A stretch of DNA of 64,000 nt from Streptomyces sp. NBC_01471 (GTDB taxonomy: Bacteria > Actinomycetota > Actinomycetes > Streptomycetales > Streptomycetaceae). This document shows positions 16,667 through 24,683 of this stretch, piece after piece; position 1 is the stretch's first letter, and every line of letters starts with the position of its first letter. Both the position numbers and the translations under genes were made by a program. Where the stretch lies: the NCBI RefSeq assembly GCF_041438865.1, contig NZ_CP109450.1:3272501-3336500 (forward strand), given 5' to 3'. Under the pieces are notes generated by a model. That model saw only the letters and a program-made list of their open reading frames with translations. It was not told the DNA's origin and searched no databases.

Positions 16667-17506
16667 TCAGTCCTTCGTCAGGACCACTGATGTCTGCTTC
16701 AGGGGCATCCCGGGCGCCTTCGCCTCGACCAGGTAGGTGCCGGACCCCGCCTTCTGCGGGCCGGGCTTCGTGCACTTCGGTGCCGACTTCTCGCGGTCCC
16801 ACTCCACCGTGTGCTTGATGGTGCTGTTGGCCGGGACCTGGAGCAGCAGGGAAGCGCCGTCCTTGGGGCAGTCCTTGGACGACCAGACGACATGGTCGTC
16901 CGTGGTCGATGTGACCGTGAGCACAGTGGCCTTGGGGCCGAAGTCGACCTTGCAGGCCGTCCCCGAGGTGTTCTTGGCGATCAGGTCGAACTTCAGCTTC
17001 TCGCCGGGGGGATAGCTGTTCTTGGGGTTGTGCAGCGTCAACTGAACAGCTCCCGCAGTGCAGTTGGGGAGTTTGGAGCCCGCAGGGACCCGTTGGCCGC
17101 CGGTGACCCCTCCGGCACCGGAGGCCGAACCACCGCTTCCGCCCGAGCCGTTGGCGCCGCCACCGCCCGAGCCCGTACCGCCGGATCCACTGCCGTCGCC
17201 GTCGGAACCGCCCGAGCCGGACCCCTGCCCCGCATCCGAACCGGAGGACGAACCCGATCCGCCGGAATCGCCCGAACCACCACTTCCGCCCGGCGCTTGG
17301 CTGATCGCGGGACCCGATCCGGAGGGGCCCGGGGTGATGGAGGGCGCGGGACCGGCCCCCTTGGCGCCCGGACTGCCGTGCTTTCCGCCACTGCCCGATG
17401 TGACCATCCACACGACGAGAAGGGCGAGCAGCGCAACCAGAGTCGCCGCTACTGCCCTCCGTCGCCAGTAGATGGAGGAGGGAAGCGGCCCGACCGGATT
17501 GCGCAT
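16667..17506 (-). CDS. Membrane-anchored extracellular protein with Gly/Ser linker
   Basis: The 279-residue protein has a short cytoplasmic start (MRNPVGPLPSSIYWRRR), one transmembrane anchor (about 18-38, AVAATLVALLALLVVWMV), a low-complexity Gly/Ser/Asp linker of about 100 residues, and a C-terminal beta-rich domain with four cysteines (NCTAG, TACKVD, SKDCPKD, PKCTKP) resembling a bacterial immunoglobulin-like or DUF4232-type fold. It should face the cell-wall side. No catalytic motif is seen. The ATG at 17506 gives a normal anchor topology. It converges on disA and diverges from the PAP2 gene. Confidence 0.75.
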   Translation of the reverse strand: MRNPVGPLPSSIYWRRRAVAATLVALLALLVVWMVTSGSGGKHGSPGAKGAGPAPSITPGPSGSGPAISQAPGGSGGSGDSGGSGSSSGSDAGQGSGSGGSDGDGSGSGGTGSGGGGANGSGGSGGSASGAGGVTGGQRVPAGSKLPNCTAGAVQLTLHNPKNSYPPGEKLKFDLIAKNTSGTACKVDFGPKATVLTVTSTTDDHVVWSSKDCPKDGASLLLQVPANSTIKHTVEWDREKSAPKCTKPGPQKAGSGTYLVEAKAPGMPLKQTSVVLTKD

Positions 17507-17689
17507 AGATCCCACGGCCCAAACTGTACGAGAGATCAGACCCAACTCAGGCCCCACCCGCCGCCGTCCGTACAACTTTTACGGATCATCATTCCGCAGA
17601 CCGCGTCCGGCGCCCCTGTCCCGGGCCGCAGGGGGCGGTCAAGATCGCTCGCGGTCACCGCTCCGGGATGATCCATACTGTCCGTCACC

Positions 17690-18298
17690 ATGGACAGTTC
17701 TTCCGAGCTCTACCGAAACATCGTCGAATTCGCTCACTCCACCCCCTCCTGGGTGCAGCAGCTCATGGAGCTGTGGACCGAGGGCGGGCTGCTGCTCTTC
17801 GCCGTGCTGTTCGTCGTCGTGTGGTGGCGGGCGCGTACGGCGTCCACGCAGGCGATGGCGCTGGCGCTGATCGCCCCGCTGGGGACCGCCATCGCGTACG
17901 TCCTCAGCGAAGTGCTCAAGTCGGTGATCCACGAGGAGCGCCCGTGCCGGGCCGTCGCCGGGGCGATGAAGCCGCTGATCGACTGTCCGGCACCCGGCGA
18001 CTGGTCCTTCCCCAGCAATCACTCGATCATCGCCGCCGCCGCCGCGGTCGGTCTCTCCGTCGCCATGGTGCGGCTGGTCTGGCTGACCGTGCCGGTCGCG
18101 GTGCTGATGGCCTTCTCGCGGGTCTTCGTCGGGGTGCACTATCCGCACGACGTGATCGTCGGACTGCTCCTCGGCGCGCTGATCGGGCTGCTCGTGATCG
18201 AGGGCCTGACCCGGCCCGTACGGTCGCTGGTGGAGACGGTGCGGTCGAGCGACATCCGCGTGGCGGCCTGGTTCGTGGGGCCGGGTGCCCCGAGCTGA
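17690..18298 (+). CDS. PAP2 superfamily membrane phosphatase
   Basis: The three PAP2 motifs are present: KSVIHEERPCR (K-x6-RP form), PSNHS, and SRVFVGVHYPHD, spread over a six-helix membrane protein of 202 residues. The family removes phosphate from lipid phosphates; in Gram-positive bacteria many members act on undecaprenyl pyrophosphate (BcrC-like), recycling the carrier for peptidoglycan, with the active site outside. That substrate is likely here but not certain. The gene lies 17 bases ahead of mutY on the same strand, so the pair is probably cotranscribed although the functions are unrelated. Confidence 0.85.
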   Translation: MDSSSELYRNIVEFAHSTPSWVQQLMELWTEGGLLLFAVLFVVVWWRARTASTQAMALALIAPLGTAIAYVLSEVLKSVIHEERPCRAVAGAMKPLIDCPAPGDWSFPSNHSIIAAAAAVGLSVAMVRLVWLTVPVAVLMAFSRVFVGVHYPHDVIVGLLLGALIGLLVIEGLTRPVRSLVETVRSSDIRVAAWFVGPGAPS

Positions 18299-18314
18299 GA
18301 GGATTGGATGTGCC

Positions 18315-19304
18315 ATGACTGCAACCACTGAAACCTCGACACCCGCCACCTCCGCCGCCTCCTTCTCCGGCTCCCCGGCACCCGCCAGTGCCCCGCACGC
18401 CGACGCCACCGGTCTGCCGGACTCCGGTGCCGCCGCAGCCCTGCACTCGTCCGTCATCACCTGGTTCGGAGCGCACGCCCGTGATCTGCCCTGGCGCCGC
18501 CCCGAGGCGGGCGCCTGGGGGGTCATGGTCAGCGAGTTCATGCTCCAGCAGACCCCCGTCGCGCGGGTGCTGCCGGTGTACGAGCAGTGGCTGGCCCGCT
18601 GGCCGCGCCCGGCCGACCTGGCGGCCGAGGCTCCCGGTGAGGCGGTCCGCGCCTGGGGCAGGCTCGGTTATCCGCGCCGCGCGCTGCGCCTGCACGGAGC
18701 GGCCCATGCCATCACGGAACGGCACGGCGGCGAGGTGCCGTCCGAGCACGGGCAGCTGATCTCGCTGCCCGGTATCGGCGAGTACACGGCGGCGGCCGTC
18801 GCCTCCTTCGCGTACGGCCGGCGCCATGCCGTCCTGGACACCAACGTGCGGCGGGTCTTCGCCCGCGCGGTCACCGGTGTCGAGTACCCGCCGAACGCCA
18901 CCACGGCCGCCGAACGCAGGCTGGCCCGCACCCTGCTCCCCGACGACGAGACCACGGCGGCCCGCTGGGCCGCGGCCTCCATGGAGCTGGGCGCCCTGGT
19001 CTGCACCGCCAAGAGCCCCGAGTGCGGGCGCTGCCCCATCGCCGCGCAGTGCGCCTGGCGGCTGGCCGGCAAACCGGCACACGTGGGGGCGCCGCGGCGC
19101 GGACAGACGTACGCCGGTACGGACCGCCAGGTGCGCGGCAAGCTGCTCGCGGTGCTGCGGGACGCGTCCGGTGCCGTACCGCAGTCGCAGCTCGACGCGG
19201 TGTGGCACGAGCCCGTACAGCGGGCCAGGGCGCTGGACGGGCTGGTCGCCGACGGGTTGGTCGAGCCGCTGGCGGACGGGGTCTACCGGCTCCCGCTGAC
19301 CTGA
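18315..19304 (+). CDS. mutY: A/G-specific adenine DNA glycosylase MutY
   Basis: MutY removes adenine mispaired with 8-oxoguanine. The helix-hairpin-helix region LISLPGIGEYTAAA, the catalytic aspartate in VLDTNVRR, the catalytic glutamate in VSEFMLQQTP and the four-cysteine iron-sulfur loop (C-x6/7-C-x2-C-x5-C, CTAKSPECGRCPIAAQC) are all visible. At 329 residues it starts with an unusual low-complexity Thr/Ser/Ala tail of about 40 residues. It lacks the full NUDIX-like C-terminal domain that recognises 8-oxoguanine in E. coli MutY; only a short winged segment follows, as in other actinobacteria. The ATG at 18315 follows a GAGG ribosome site. Confidence 0.93.
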   Translation: MTATTETSTPATSAASFSGSPAPASAPHADATGLPDSGAAAALHSSVITWFGAHARDLPWRRPEAGAWGVMVSEFMLQQTPVARVLPVYEQWLARWPRPADLAAEAPGEAVRAWGRLGYPRRALRLHGAAHAITERHGGEVPSEHGQLISLPGIGEYTAAAVASFAYGRRHAVLDTNVRRVFARAVTGVEYPPNATTAAERRLARTLLPDDETTAARWAAASMELGALVCTAKSPECGRCPIAAQCAWRLAGKPAHVGAPRRGQTYAGTDRQVRGKLLAVLRDASGAVPQSQLDAVWHEPVQRARALDGLVADGLVEPLADGVYRLPLT

Positions 19305-19490
19305 CCCCTCATCCGGAACAGCGCAATTCGGTCGTCGCCGTTTTAAACCTGATCGCCGTTACACAACCGATGGACAGCCGTGCGCCTGCCGACGGCTGGT
19401 ACGCACGACTCCGTGACAACCCCTCCGTAGCTTCGTGGACAGACCACAGAGCAACAGCTTGAACACGGGGAACGACGGAGGCGGTTGGGT
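19305..19490 (+). promoter_or_regulatory. sigE promoter region
   Basis: This 186-base gap is relatively AT-rich for the window (CGTTTTAAACC at about 19340). It should contain the CseB-dependent sigE promoter, as in S. coelicolor, where phosphorylated CseB activates sigE. An inverted repeat AGCCGT-N10-ACGGCT lies at 19376-19397. I cannot assign the -35, -10 or CseB site exactly. Confidence 0.5.
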
Positions 19491-20042
19491 ATGGCGCACG
19501 GTGAGGTGCTCGAATTCGAGGAGTACGTACGCACCAGGCAGGACGCCCTGCTGCGGAGCGCCCGCCGGCTGGTGCCCGACCCCGTCGACGCCCAGGATCT
19601 GCTGCAGACCGCCCTGGCGCGCACCTACCGCCGCTGGGAGGGCATCGCCGACAAGTCGCTGGCCGACGCCTACCTGCGCCGCGTCATGATCAACACCCGT
19701 ACGGAGTGGTGGCGCGCCCGCCGGCTGGAGGAGGTCCCCACCGAGCAGCTGCCCGACGCGAGCGTCGAGGACGGCACGGAGCAGCACGCCGACCGGGCGC
19801 TGCTGATGGACATCCTGAAGGTGCTCGCTCCCAAGCAGCGCAGTGTCGTCGTCCTGCGACACTGGGAGCAGATGAGCACCGAGGAGACGGCTGCCGCACT
19901 CGGTATGTCTGCCGGTACGGTGAAGAGCACCCTGCACCGGGCCCTTGCGCGGCTCCGGCAGGAGCTGGAGAGTCGTGACATCGACGCACGTGCGCTGATC
20001 CGTGGGGAACAAGAGATGGGGCGGGAGCGGTGCGCGGCCTGA
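19491..20042 (+). CDS. sigE: ECF RNA polymerase sigma factor SigE
   Basis: This 183-residue sigma-70 factor has region 2 (about 10-75, with the promoter-melting segment RVMINTRTEWWRAR) and region 4 (about 115-165, HWEQMSTEETAAALGMSAGTVKSTLHRALARLR). In S. coelicolor SigE directs genes that protect the cell envelope against lysozyme and wall antibiotics and has no anti-sigma factor; its amount is set by CseA, CseB and CseC, encoded next. The ATG at 19491 lies nine bases after GGAGG, whereas the in-frame TTG at 19485 would be too close. The end overlaps cseA by 13 bases, so most cseABC expression depends on read-through from sigE. Confidence 0.96.
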   Translation: MAHGEVLEFEEYVRTRQDALLRSARRLVPDPVDAQDLLQTALARTYRRWEGIADKSLADAYLRRVMINTRTEWWRARRLEEVPTEQLPDASVEDGTEQHADRALLMDILKVLAPKQRSVVVLRHWEQMSTEETAAALGMSAGTVKSTLHRALARLRQELESRDIDARALIRGEQEMGRERCAA

Positions 20043-20785
20043 CACAGGGCCCGGAGGACGGTCCGGGCGGCCCCGGGGACGGCGACGGCCGGGACGCGGT
20101 GGCCAGCGACTCACTGGCCGGAACCAGAGCGGCCAGAACCCGGAGGGGCACCCTGACGGCGAGTGTCACGGCGGTGGCCGGGCTCGCCGTCGTCGGCCTG
20201 TTCGTGGCGGGCTGCGACTCGGGCGGTACGGGGACCCGCGACGAGGGAGCGGCCCACTCGGTCCCCGCGGTCGCGCCCACGAAGGACCCGGGGTCGGCCG
20301 CGGCCACCCGGCCCGGCGAGCGCGTGAACGCGGTGGAGCTGCTGAAGCAGGACCCGGCGGTCAGCACGTCCGTCAAACGCGACCTGAAACCGTGCTCGGG
20401 CAGCGACTACCCGGTCGACGTCTCGTACGCGCGGCTGACCGGCGGTGACGTCGCGGACGTCGTGGTGAACGTGATGACGTGCCGCAGTGCGGTCGGGGTC
20501 GCCACGTACGTCTACCGTGCGAAGGGCAGCTCGTACAAGAACGTCTTCGGGTCGGAGGCCGCGCCCGTCTACTCCGAGATCGACCGGGGCGATCTCGTCG
20601 TGACGAAGCAGCAGTACGCGAAGGGCGACTCGATGTCGTACGCGTCGAGCGAGGACGTCATCACGTACCACTGGACGAACAACAAGTTCGCGCAGACCGA
20701 CGCTGTGCACACCGACTTCAGCCGGGCGGTCGGCGACGGGGACGCCGACGGGGACCCCGCCGCCACCAGCCCCACGGGCAACTGA
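20030..20785 (+). CDS. cseA: Lipoprotein CseA, negative modulator of sigE expression
   Basis: CseA is an outer-face lipoprotein that dampens activity of the CseB/CseC system, presumably by acting on the CseC sensor. The sequence shows a hydrophobic signal ending in the lipobox VAGC (cysteine near residue 63) and an extracellular domain of about 185 residues with CSGSDYPV and NVMTC cysteines. The N-terminal region before the signal is unusually long from GTG 20030; GTG at 20099 would give a more normal signal peptide and is a real alternative. No other family is suggested. Confidence 0.9.
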   Translation: MRGLTQGPEDGPGGPGDGDGRDAVASDSLAGTRAARTRRGTLTASVTAVAGLAVVGLFVAGCDSGGTGTRDEGAAHSVPAVAPTKDPGSAAATRPGERVNAVELLKQDPAVSTSVKRDLKPCSGSDYPVDVSYARLTGGDVADVVVNVMTCRSAVGVATYVYRAKGSSYKNVFGSEAAPVYSEIDRGDLVVTKQQYAKGDSMSYASSEDVITYHWTNNKFAQTDAVHTDFSRAVGDGDADGDPAATSPTGN

Positions 20786-20797
20786 GAAAGCAGCGGG

Positions 20798-21496
20798 ATG
20801 GCCGAGACCCATGTCCTCTTCGTCGAGGACGACGATGTGATCCGCGAGGCGACACAGCTCGCACTGGAACGGGACGGCTTCCGCGTCACCGCGATGCCCG
20901 ACGGGCTCTCCGGTCTTGAGGCGTTCCGGACGAACCAGCCGGACATCGCCCTGCTCGACGTCATGCTGCCGGGCCTGGACGGGGTCTCCCTGTGCCGCCG
21001 GATCCGTGACCAGTCGACCGTCCCCGTGATCATGCTGTCGGCGCGCGCCGACTCGATCGACGTGGTGCTGGGGCTTGAGGCCGGGGCCGACGACTATGTG
21101 ACGAAGCCCTTCGACGGTGCGGTCCTGGTGGCCCGGATCCGTGCCGTTCTCCGCCGGTTCGGGCATGCGAGCGGCGCCGGTACGGACGGTGGAGCCGAGC
21201 CGGACGAGCGCGGAGTGCTGGCCTTCGGTGACATCGAGGTCGACACGGAGGGCATGGAGGTGCGCAAGAGCGGCACCCATGTGGCGCTGACCCCGACCGA
21301 GATGCGGCTGCTTCTCGAGTTCTCCTCGGCCCCGGGCACGGTGCTCTCGCGCGACAAGCTCCTGGAGCGGGTCTGGGACTACGGCTGGGGCGGTGACACC
21401 CGGGTCGTCGACGTCCATGTGCAGCGGCTGCGGACAAAGATCGGACAGGACAGGATCGAGACGGTCCGCGGCTTCGGATACAAGCTGAAGGCATGA
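20798..21496 (+). CDS. cseB: Response regulator CseB (OmpR/PhoB type)
   Basis: CseB is the transcription activator of sigE. The receiver domain holds the acidic pair EDDD near residue 10, the phosphorylated aspartate in LLDVMLPGLDG, and the lysine in VTKPF; the C-terminal winged helix of PhoB type ends VDVHVQRLRTKIG...VRGFGYKL. The length of 232 residues is standard. The stop TGA (21494-21496) overlaps an ATG at 21493 that was very probably the original cseC start, now the start of a 39-residue duplicate frame. The cognate kinase CseC follows. Confidence 0.96.
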   Translation: MAETHVLFVEDDDVIREATQLALERDGFRVTAMPDGLSGLEAFRTNQPDIALLDVMLPGLDGVSLCRRIRDQSTVPVIMLSARADSIDVVLGLEAGADDYVTKPFDGAVLVARIRAVLRRFGHASGAGTDGGAEPDERGVLAFGDIEVDTEGMEVRKSGTHVALTPTEMRLLLEFSSAPGTVLSRDKLLERVWDYGWGGDTRVVDVHVQRLRTKIGQDRIETVRGFGYKLKA

Positions 21497-21644
21497 AGCA
21501 TCTCGCCCTGCGCACCGGCGTCCGGTGGCTGTGTTCCCCGGGGGGCCACCCCCGGACCCCCGGCCGGACAAGCCCCGCGCTCGGCCCGCGCCGAACAGGA
21601 ACGCCGACATGAAGCATCTCGCCCTGCGCACCGGCGTCCGGTGG
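21492..21644 (+). repeat. 37-base direct repeat flanking a 79-base GC-rich insert at the cseB-cseC junction
   Basis: The bases at 21492-21528 and 21608-21644 are identical over 37 positions (period 116). They comprise the first 12 codons of cseC and one base before them. The 79 bases between contain a CCCCGGGGGG / CCCCCGGACCCCC hairpin similar to REP-like elements elsewhere in this window. The pattern fits a duplication that accompanied insertion of a small element. Confidence 0.95.
21493..21612 (+). CDS. 39-residue frame made from the duplicated cseC start
   Basis: This frame starts at the ATG that overlaps the cseB stop. It repeats the first 12 residues of CseC (MKHLALRTGVRW), then reads through the GC-rich insert and stops at TGA 21610-21612, which overlaps the ATG of the intact cseC copy as ATGA. 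It therefore joins cseB to cseC by two successive 4-base overlaps. The peptide itself probably has no function; its translation would deliver ribosomes to cseC. Confidence 0.6.
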   Translation: MKHLALRTGVRWLCSPGGHPRTPGRTSPALGPRRTGTPT

Positions 21645-22922
21645 AAGATCAGTATCGCCATCGCGGGGGTCGGCGCGCTCATCGCCGTCGCGCTCAGCCT
21701 CGTGGTGCACAACGCGGCCCGGGTCTCCATGCTCGACAACGCGCGAGACACCCAGGTGGTCCGGCTCCAGTTCGCCCTGCGGCTCTTCGAGTCGAAGAAG
21801 CAACAGCAGCAGCAGCCGCAGCTCGGCTCCAAGGTCAACGACCCGAGCCTGCCCAGGGAACTGCGGCGCCGGGCCGCCGAGAACCGGATCTCCACCCTGG
21901 TCGTCGAGCACCCCAACGGGATCCCCGATGTCTGGGCGGCGGCCCCGCTCTCCGACGGCGATGTGCTCTCGCTGCACAGCCGGTACGGGAGCAGCGCGTC
22001 CGTTCTGCAGGACCTCGACCGGGCGCTGATCATCGGCTCGGTCTCGGTGGTGCTCGGGGGCAGCGCGCTGGGCGTGCTGATCGGCGGCCAGCTCTCGCGG
22101 CGGCTGCGCAAGGCCGCCGCGGCCGCGACCAAGGTCGCGCACGGCGGCACCGACGTCCGGGTGCGGGCCGCCATCGGCGGTTTCGTACGGGACGAGACGG
22201 ACGAGCTGGCCCGCGCCGTGGACGCGATGACCGACACCCTCCAGGAGCGGGTGGAGGCCGAGCGCCGGGTCACCGCCGACATCGCGCACGAGCTGCGGAC
22301 GCCGGTGACCGGGCTGCTGACGGCCGCGGAACTGCTGCCGCCCGGCCGGCCGACGGAGCTGGTACGCAACCGGGCGCAGGCGCTGCGGACCCTGGTCGAG
22401 GACGTACTGGAAGTGGCCAGGCTGGACAGCGCGTCCGAGCGGGCCGAGCTCCAGGAGATCGCGCTGGGCGAGTTCGTCAGCCGCCGGGTCACGATCATGG
22501 CGCCGGACGCGCAGGTGCGGGTGGTGCACGAGTCGTGGGTCAACACCGATCCGCGGCGCCTGGAGCGGATCCTCGGCAATCTGCTGGGCAACGCGGCCAA
22601 GCACGGCGGGACACCGGTGGAGGTCACGGTCGAGGGGCGCGTGGTGCGGGTGCGCGACCACGGGCCCGGGTTCCCGGACACGCTGCTGCGGGAGGGACCG
22701 AGCCGGTTCCGTACGGGCAGCAGTGACCGGGCGGGCGTCGGGCACGGTCTGGGGCTGACGATCGCGGCCGGGCAGGCCAAGGTGCTCGGGGCACGGCTGA
22801 CGTTCCGCAACGCGGCACCGGAGGGCGCGAAGGAGACGGGCGGCGCCATCGCCGTGCTCTGGCTCCCGGAACACGCGCCGACCGTCACCGGGAGCTTCCG
22901 CACGCTGACCCGGCCCTCGTAA
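21609..22922 (+). CDS. cseC: Sensor histidine kinase CseC
   Basis: CseC is the membrane sensor of envelope stress that phosphorylates CseB. From ATG 21609 the 437-residue protein has two transmembrane helices (about 12-34 and 135-157) around an extracellular domain of about 100 residues with a glutamine run (KKQQQQQPQ), a HAMP linker, the phosphoacceptor site DIAHELRTPVTG and an ATPase domain with the N-box LGNLLGNAAKHGG and G-boxes DHGPGFPD and GHGLGLTIA. The start is the second copy of a duplicated segment; the ancestral ATG probably overlapped the cseB stop directly. Confidence 0.95.
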   Translation: MKHLALRTGVRWKISIAIAGVGALIAVALSLVVHNAARVSMLDNARDTQVVRLQFALRLFESKKQQQQQPQLGSKVNDPSLPRELRRRAAENRISTLVVEHPNGIPDVWAAAPLSDGDVLSLHSRYGSSASVLQDLDRALIIGSVSVVLGGSALGVLIGGQLSRRLRKAAAAATKVAHGGTDVRVRAAIGGFVRDETDELARAVDAMTDTLQERVEAERRVTADIAHELRTPVTGLLTAAELLPPGRPTELVRNRAQALRTLVEDVLEVARLDSASERAELQEIALGEFVSRRVTIMAPDAQVRVVHESWVNTDPRRLERILGNLLGNAAKHGGTPVEVTVEGRVVRVRDHGPGFPDTLLREGPSRFRTGSSDRAGVGHGLGLTIAAGQAKVLGARLTFRNAAPEGAKETGGAIAVLWLPEHAPTVTGSFRTLTRPS

Positions 22923-22935
22923 CGCGTACCCAGCC

Positions 22936-22974
22936 GAGTGGGCCCCGGACGCGTCGCGCGTCCGGGGCCCACTC
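22936..22974. terminator. Bidirectional terminator between cseC and the MFS gene
   Basis: A perfect 18-base-pair stem (22936-22953 with 22957-22974) has a 3-base loop. It lies in the 81-base gap between two convergent genes and should end both transcripts. No T-run follows on either side, as is common in Streptomyces. Confidence 0.85.
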
Positions 22975-23003
22975 GTACACCTGCTGCGAAAGCGGTGCGG
23001 GAA

Positions 23004-24554
23004 CTACAGCTCCTGCACCGGCGCCGGGGCGTCCGGGCCGCCGCGCAGGGCCACTTCCCTGACGAAGACGGCGGCCACGATGACCGCGAGTCCGGCGACG
23101 GCACCCAGCAGGAATCCGCCGTGGGTTCCCGCGGCGACCGCGAACTGGTACGCGTCCCGGGCCTTGTCCGGCAGCTTCGCCAGGCTCGCCGCGTCCAGCT
23201 GCGCCGAGGGGAGCGAGGCGCCCTTGCCCATCCGCGCGGTCATCTCGTCCTGCACCTTGTTGGTGAAGAGCGCGCCCATGATCGAGACGCCGAAGGACGA
23301 GCCGAGCGTACGGAAGAGGGTGGTCGAGGACGAGGCGACGCCCATGTCCTTCATCTCCACGCTGTTCTGCGCGACCAGCATGGTGATCTGCATCAGGAAG
23401 CCCATGCCGGCGCCGACCACGGCCATGTAGATGCCGGTCGTCAGGCGGGTGGTGTGGACGTCCATCGTGGACAGCAGGTACAGCCCGGCGACCATCAGGA
23501 CGCCGCCCGCGATCGGGAAGGCCTTGTACTTGCCGGTATTGGTGGTGACCCGCCCCGCGATGAGCGAGACCGCCATCATCGCCAGCAGCATGGGCATCAG
23601 CAGCAGCCCGGAGTTGGTCGCGGATGCGCCCTGCACCGACTGCTGGAACAGCGGCAGGAAGAGCATCGCGCCGAACATCACGAAACCGGTCAGGAAGCCG
23701 ATGATCGACATCAGCGAGAAGTTGCGGTTGCGGAAGATGTGCAGCGGCACGATCGGCTCGGCGGCCCTGGTCTCCCAGAAGACGAACCCGATCAGTGCGG
23801 CGACGCCGATGAAGATGAGCTCCATGATGACGGCCGAACCCCAGGCGTACTCCGAACCGCCCCAGGTGGTGACCAGCACGATCGAGACGATGCCGATGGT
23901 CAGCAGCGCCGTACCCAGGTAGTCGATCCGGCCCCGGGCCCGCTTCTTGGGCAGGTGCAGCACGGTCGTGACCATGGCGAGCGCGACCGCGCCCAGCGGG
24001 AGGTTGATGTAGAAGGTCCAGCGCCAGCCGAGGTGGTCGGTGATGGCACCGCCGACGAGCGGCCCGCCGATCATCGCGACCGCCATGACGCCGGCCATCA
24101 TGCCCTGGTACTTGCCGCGCTCACGCGGCGGAATCAGGTCGCCGATGATCGCCATGACGCCGACCATCAGACCGCCGGCCCCGAGGCCCTGGATCGCCCG
24201 GAACCCGATGAGCTGGCTCATGTCCTGCGCCATACCGCTCGCCGCGGAGCCGATCAGGAAGATCACGATGGAGGCGAGGAAGGCGCCCTTGCGCCCGTAC
24301 ATGTCGCCGACCTTGCCCCAGATGGGCGTGGACGCCGCCGTCGCCAGCGTGTACGCCGTCACCACCCAGGACAGATGTGCCAGCCCGCCCAGCTCGCCGA
24401 CGATGGTCGGCATCGCCGTGTTCACGATCATGTTGTCGAGCATCGCGAGCAACATCGCGATCATCAGCGCGAACAGCACCACCCGGACGCTGCGCGGCTG
24501 CGGCTCGGCTTTGCCTTCCGCTTCCGGTCTCGCCAGTTCTGCGGTTTCCGACAC
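23004..24554 (-). CDS. MFS drug exporter, DHA2/EmrB-QacA family
   Basis: A proton-driven multidrug-type exporter of the cytoplasmic membrane. It has 14 predicted transmembrane segments and the DHA2 signatures: LDNMIVNTAMPTI in helix 1, GKVGDMYGRKG (motif A) and GPLVGGAITDHLGWRWTFYINLP (motif C and following loop). The length is 516 residues from GTG 24554, which lies about ten bases after GGGGAG; GTG codons at 24563 and 24566 are too close to that site. It is divergent from a TetR gene across an 80-base dyad, the usual layout for a drug-induced exporter. The substrate is unknown. Confidence 0.92.
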   Translation of the reverse strand: MSETAELARPEAEGKAEPQPRSVRVVLFALMIAMLLAMLDNMIVNTAMPTIVGELGGLAHLSWVVTAYTLATAASTPIWGKVGDMYGRKGAFLASIVIFLIGSAASGMAQDMSQLIGFRAIQGLGAGGLMVGVMAIIGDLIPPRERGKYQGMMAGVMAVAMIGGPLVGGAITDHLGWRWTFYINLPLGAVALAMVTTVLHLPKKRARGRIDYLGTALLTIGIVSIVLVTTWGGSEYAWGSAVIMELIFIGVAALIGFVFWETRAAEPIVPLHIFRNRNFSLMSIIGFLTGFVMFGAMLFLPLFQQSVQGASATNSGLLLMPMLLAMMAVSLIAGRVTTNTGKYKAFPIAGGVLMVAGLYLLSTMDVHTTRLTTGIYMAVVGAGMGFLMQITMLVAQNSVEMKDMGVASSSTTLFRTLGSSFGVSIMGALFTNKVQDEMTARMGKGASLPSAQLDAASLAKLPDKARDAYQFAVAAGTHGGFLLGAVAGLAVIVAAVFVREVALRGGPDAPAPVQEL

Positions 24555-24591
24555 GTACCCCACCACTCCCCTGAACCTGCCGGGCCCGATC

Positions 24592-24671
24592 CGATACTTA
24601 CTTGACGCCCGGCTAGTTGACTACACTGGGAGAAGGTAGTCGGCTACTAGCCGGGCGTCAAGTAAGTATCG
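24592..24671. promoter_or_regulatory. Long operator dyad and exporter promoter between MFS and tetR genes
   Basis: Perfect 26-base arms lie at 24592-24617 and 24646-24671, separated by 28 bases; within the spacer GACTAC (24619-24624) and GTAGTC (24636-24641) form an inner pair. On the minus strand TTGACG (24661-24656), a 17-base spacer and TACCTT (24638-24633) make a good promoter for the exporter inside the dyad. A dimer pair of the adjacent TetR protein could occupy both arms and block both genes. The right arm ends 12 bases before the tetR ATG. Confidence 0.85.
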
Positions 24672-24683
24672 CGGGAGAGCACC

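Noticed and set aside
19485..19490. TTG at 19485 as the sigE start
   Set aside because: It is too close to the GGAGG ribosome site; the ATG two codons later has normal spacing.
20111..23104. Very long open frame antisense to cseA, cseB and cseC
   Set aside because: High GC content keeps the opposite strand open. The frame is low-complexity, has no recognisable family, and lies on top of four well-supported genes.
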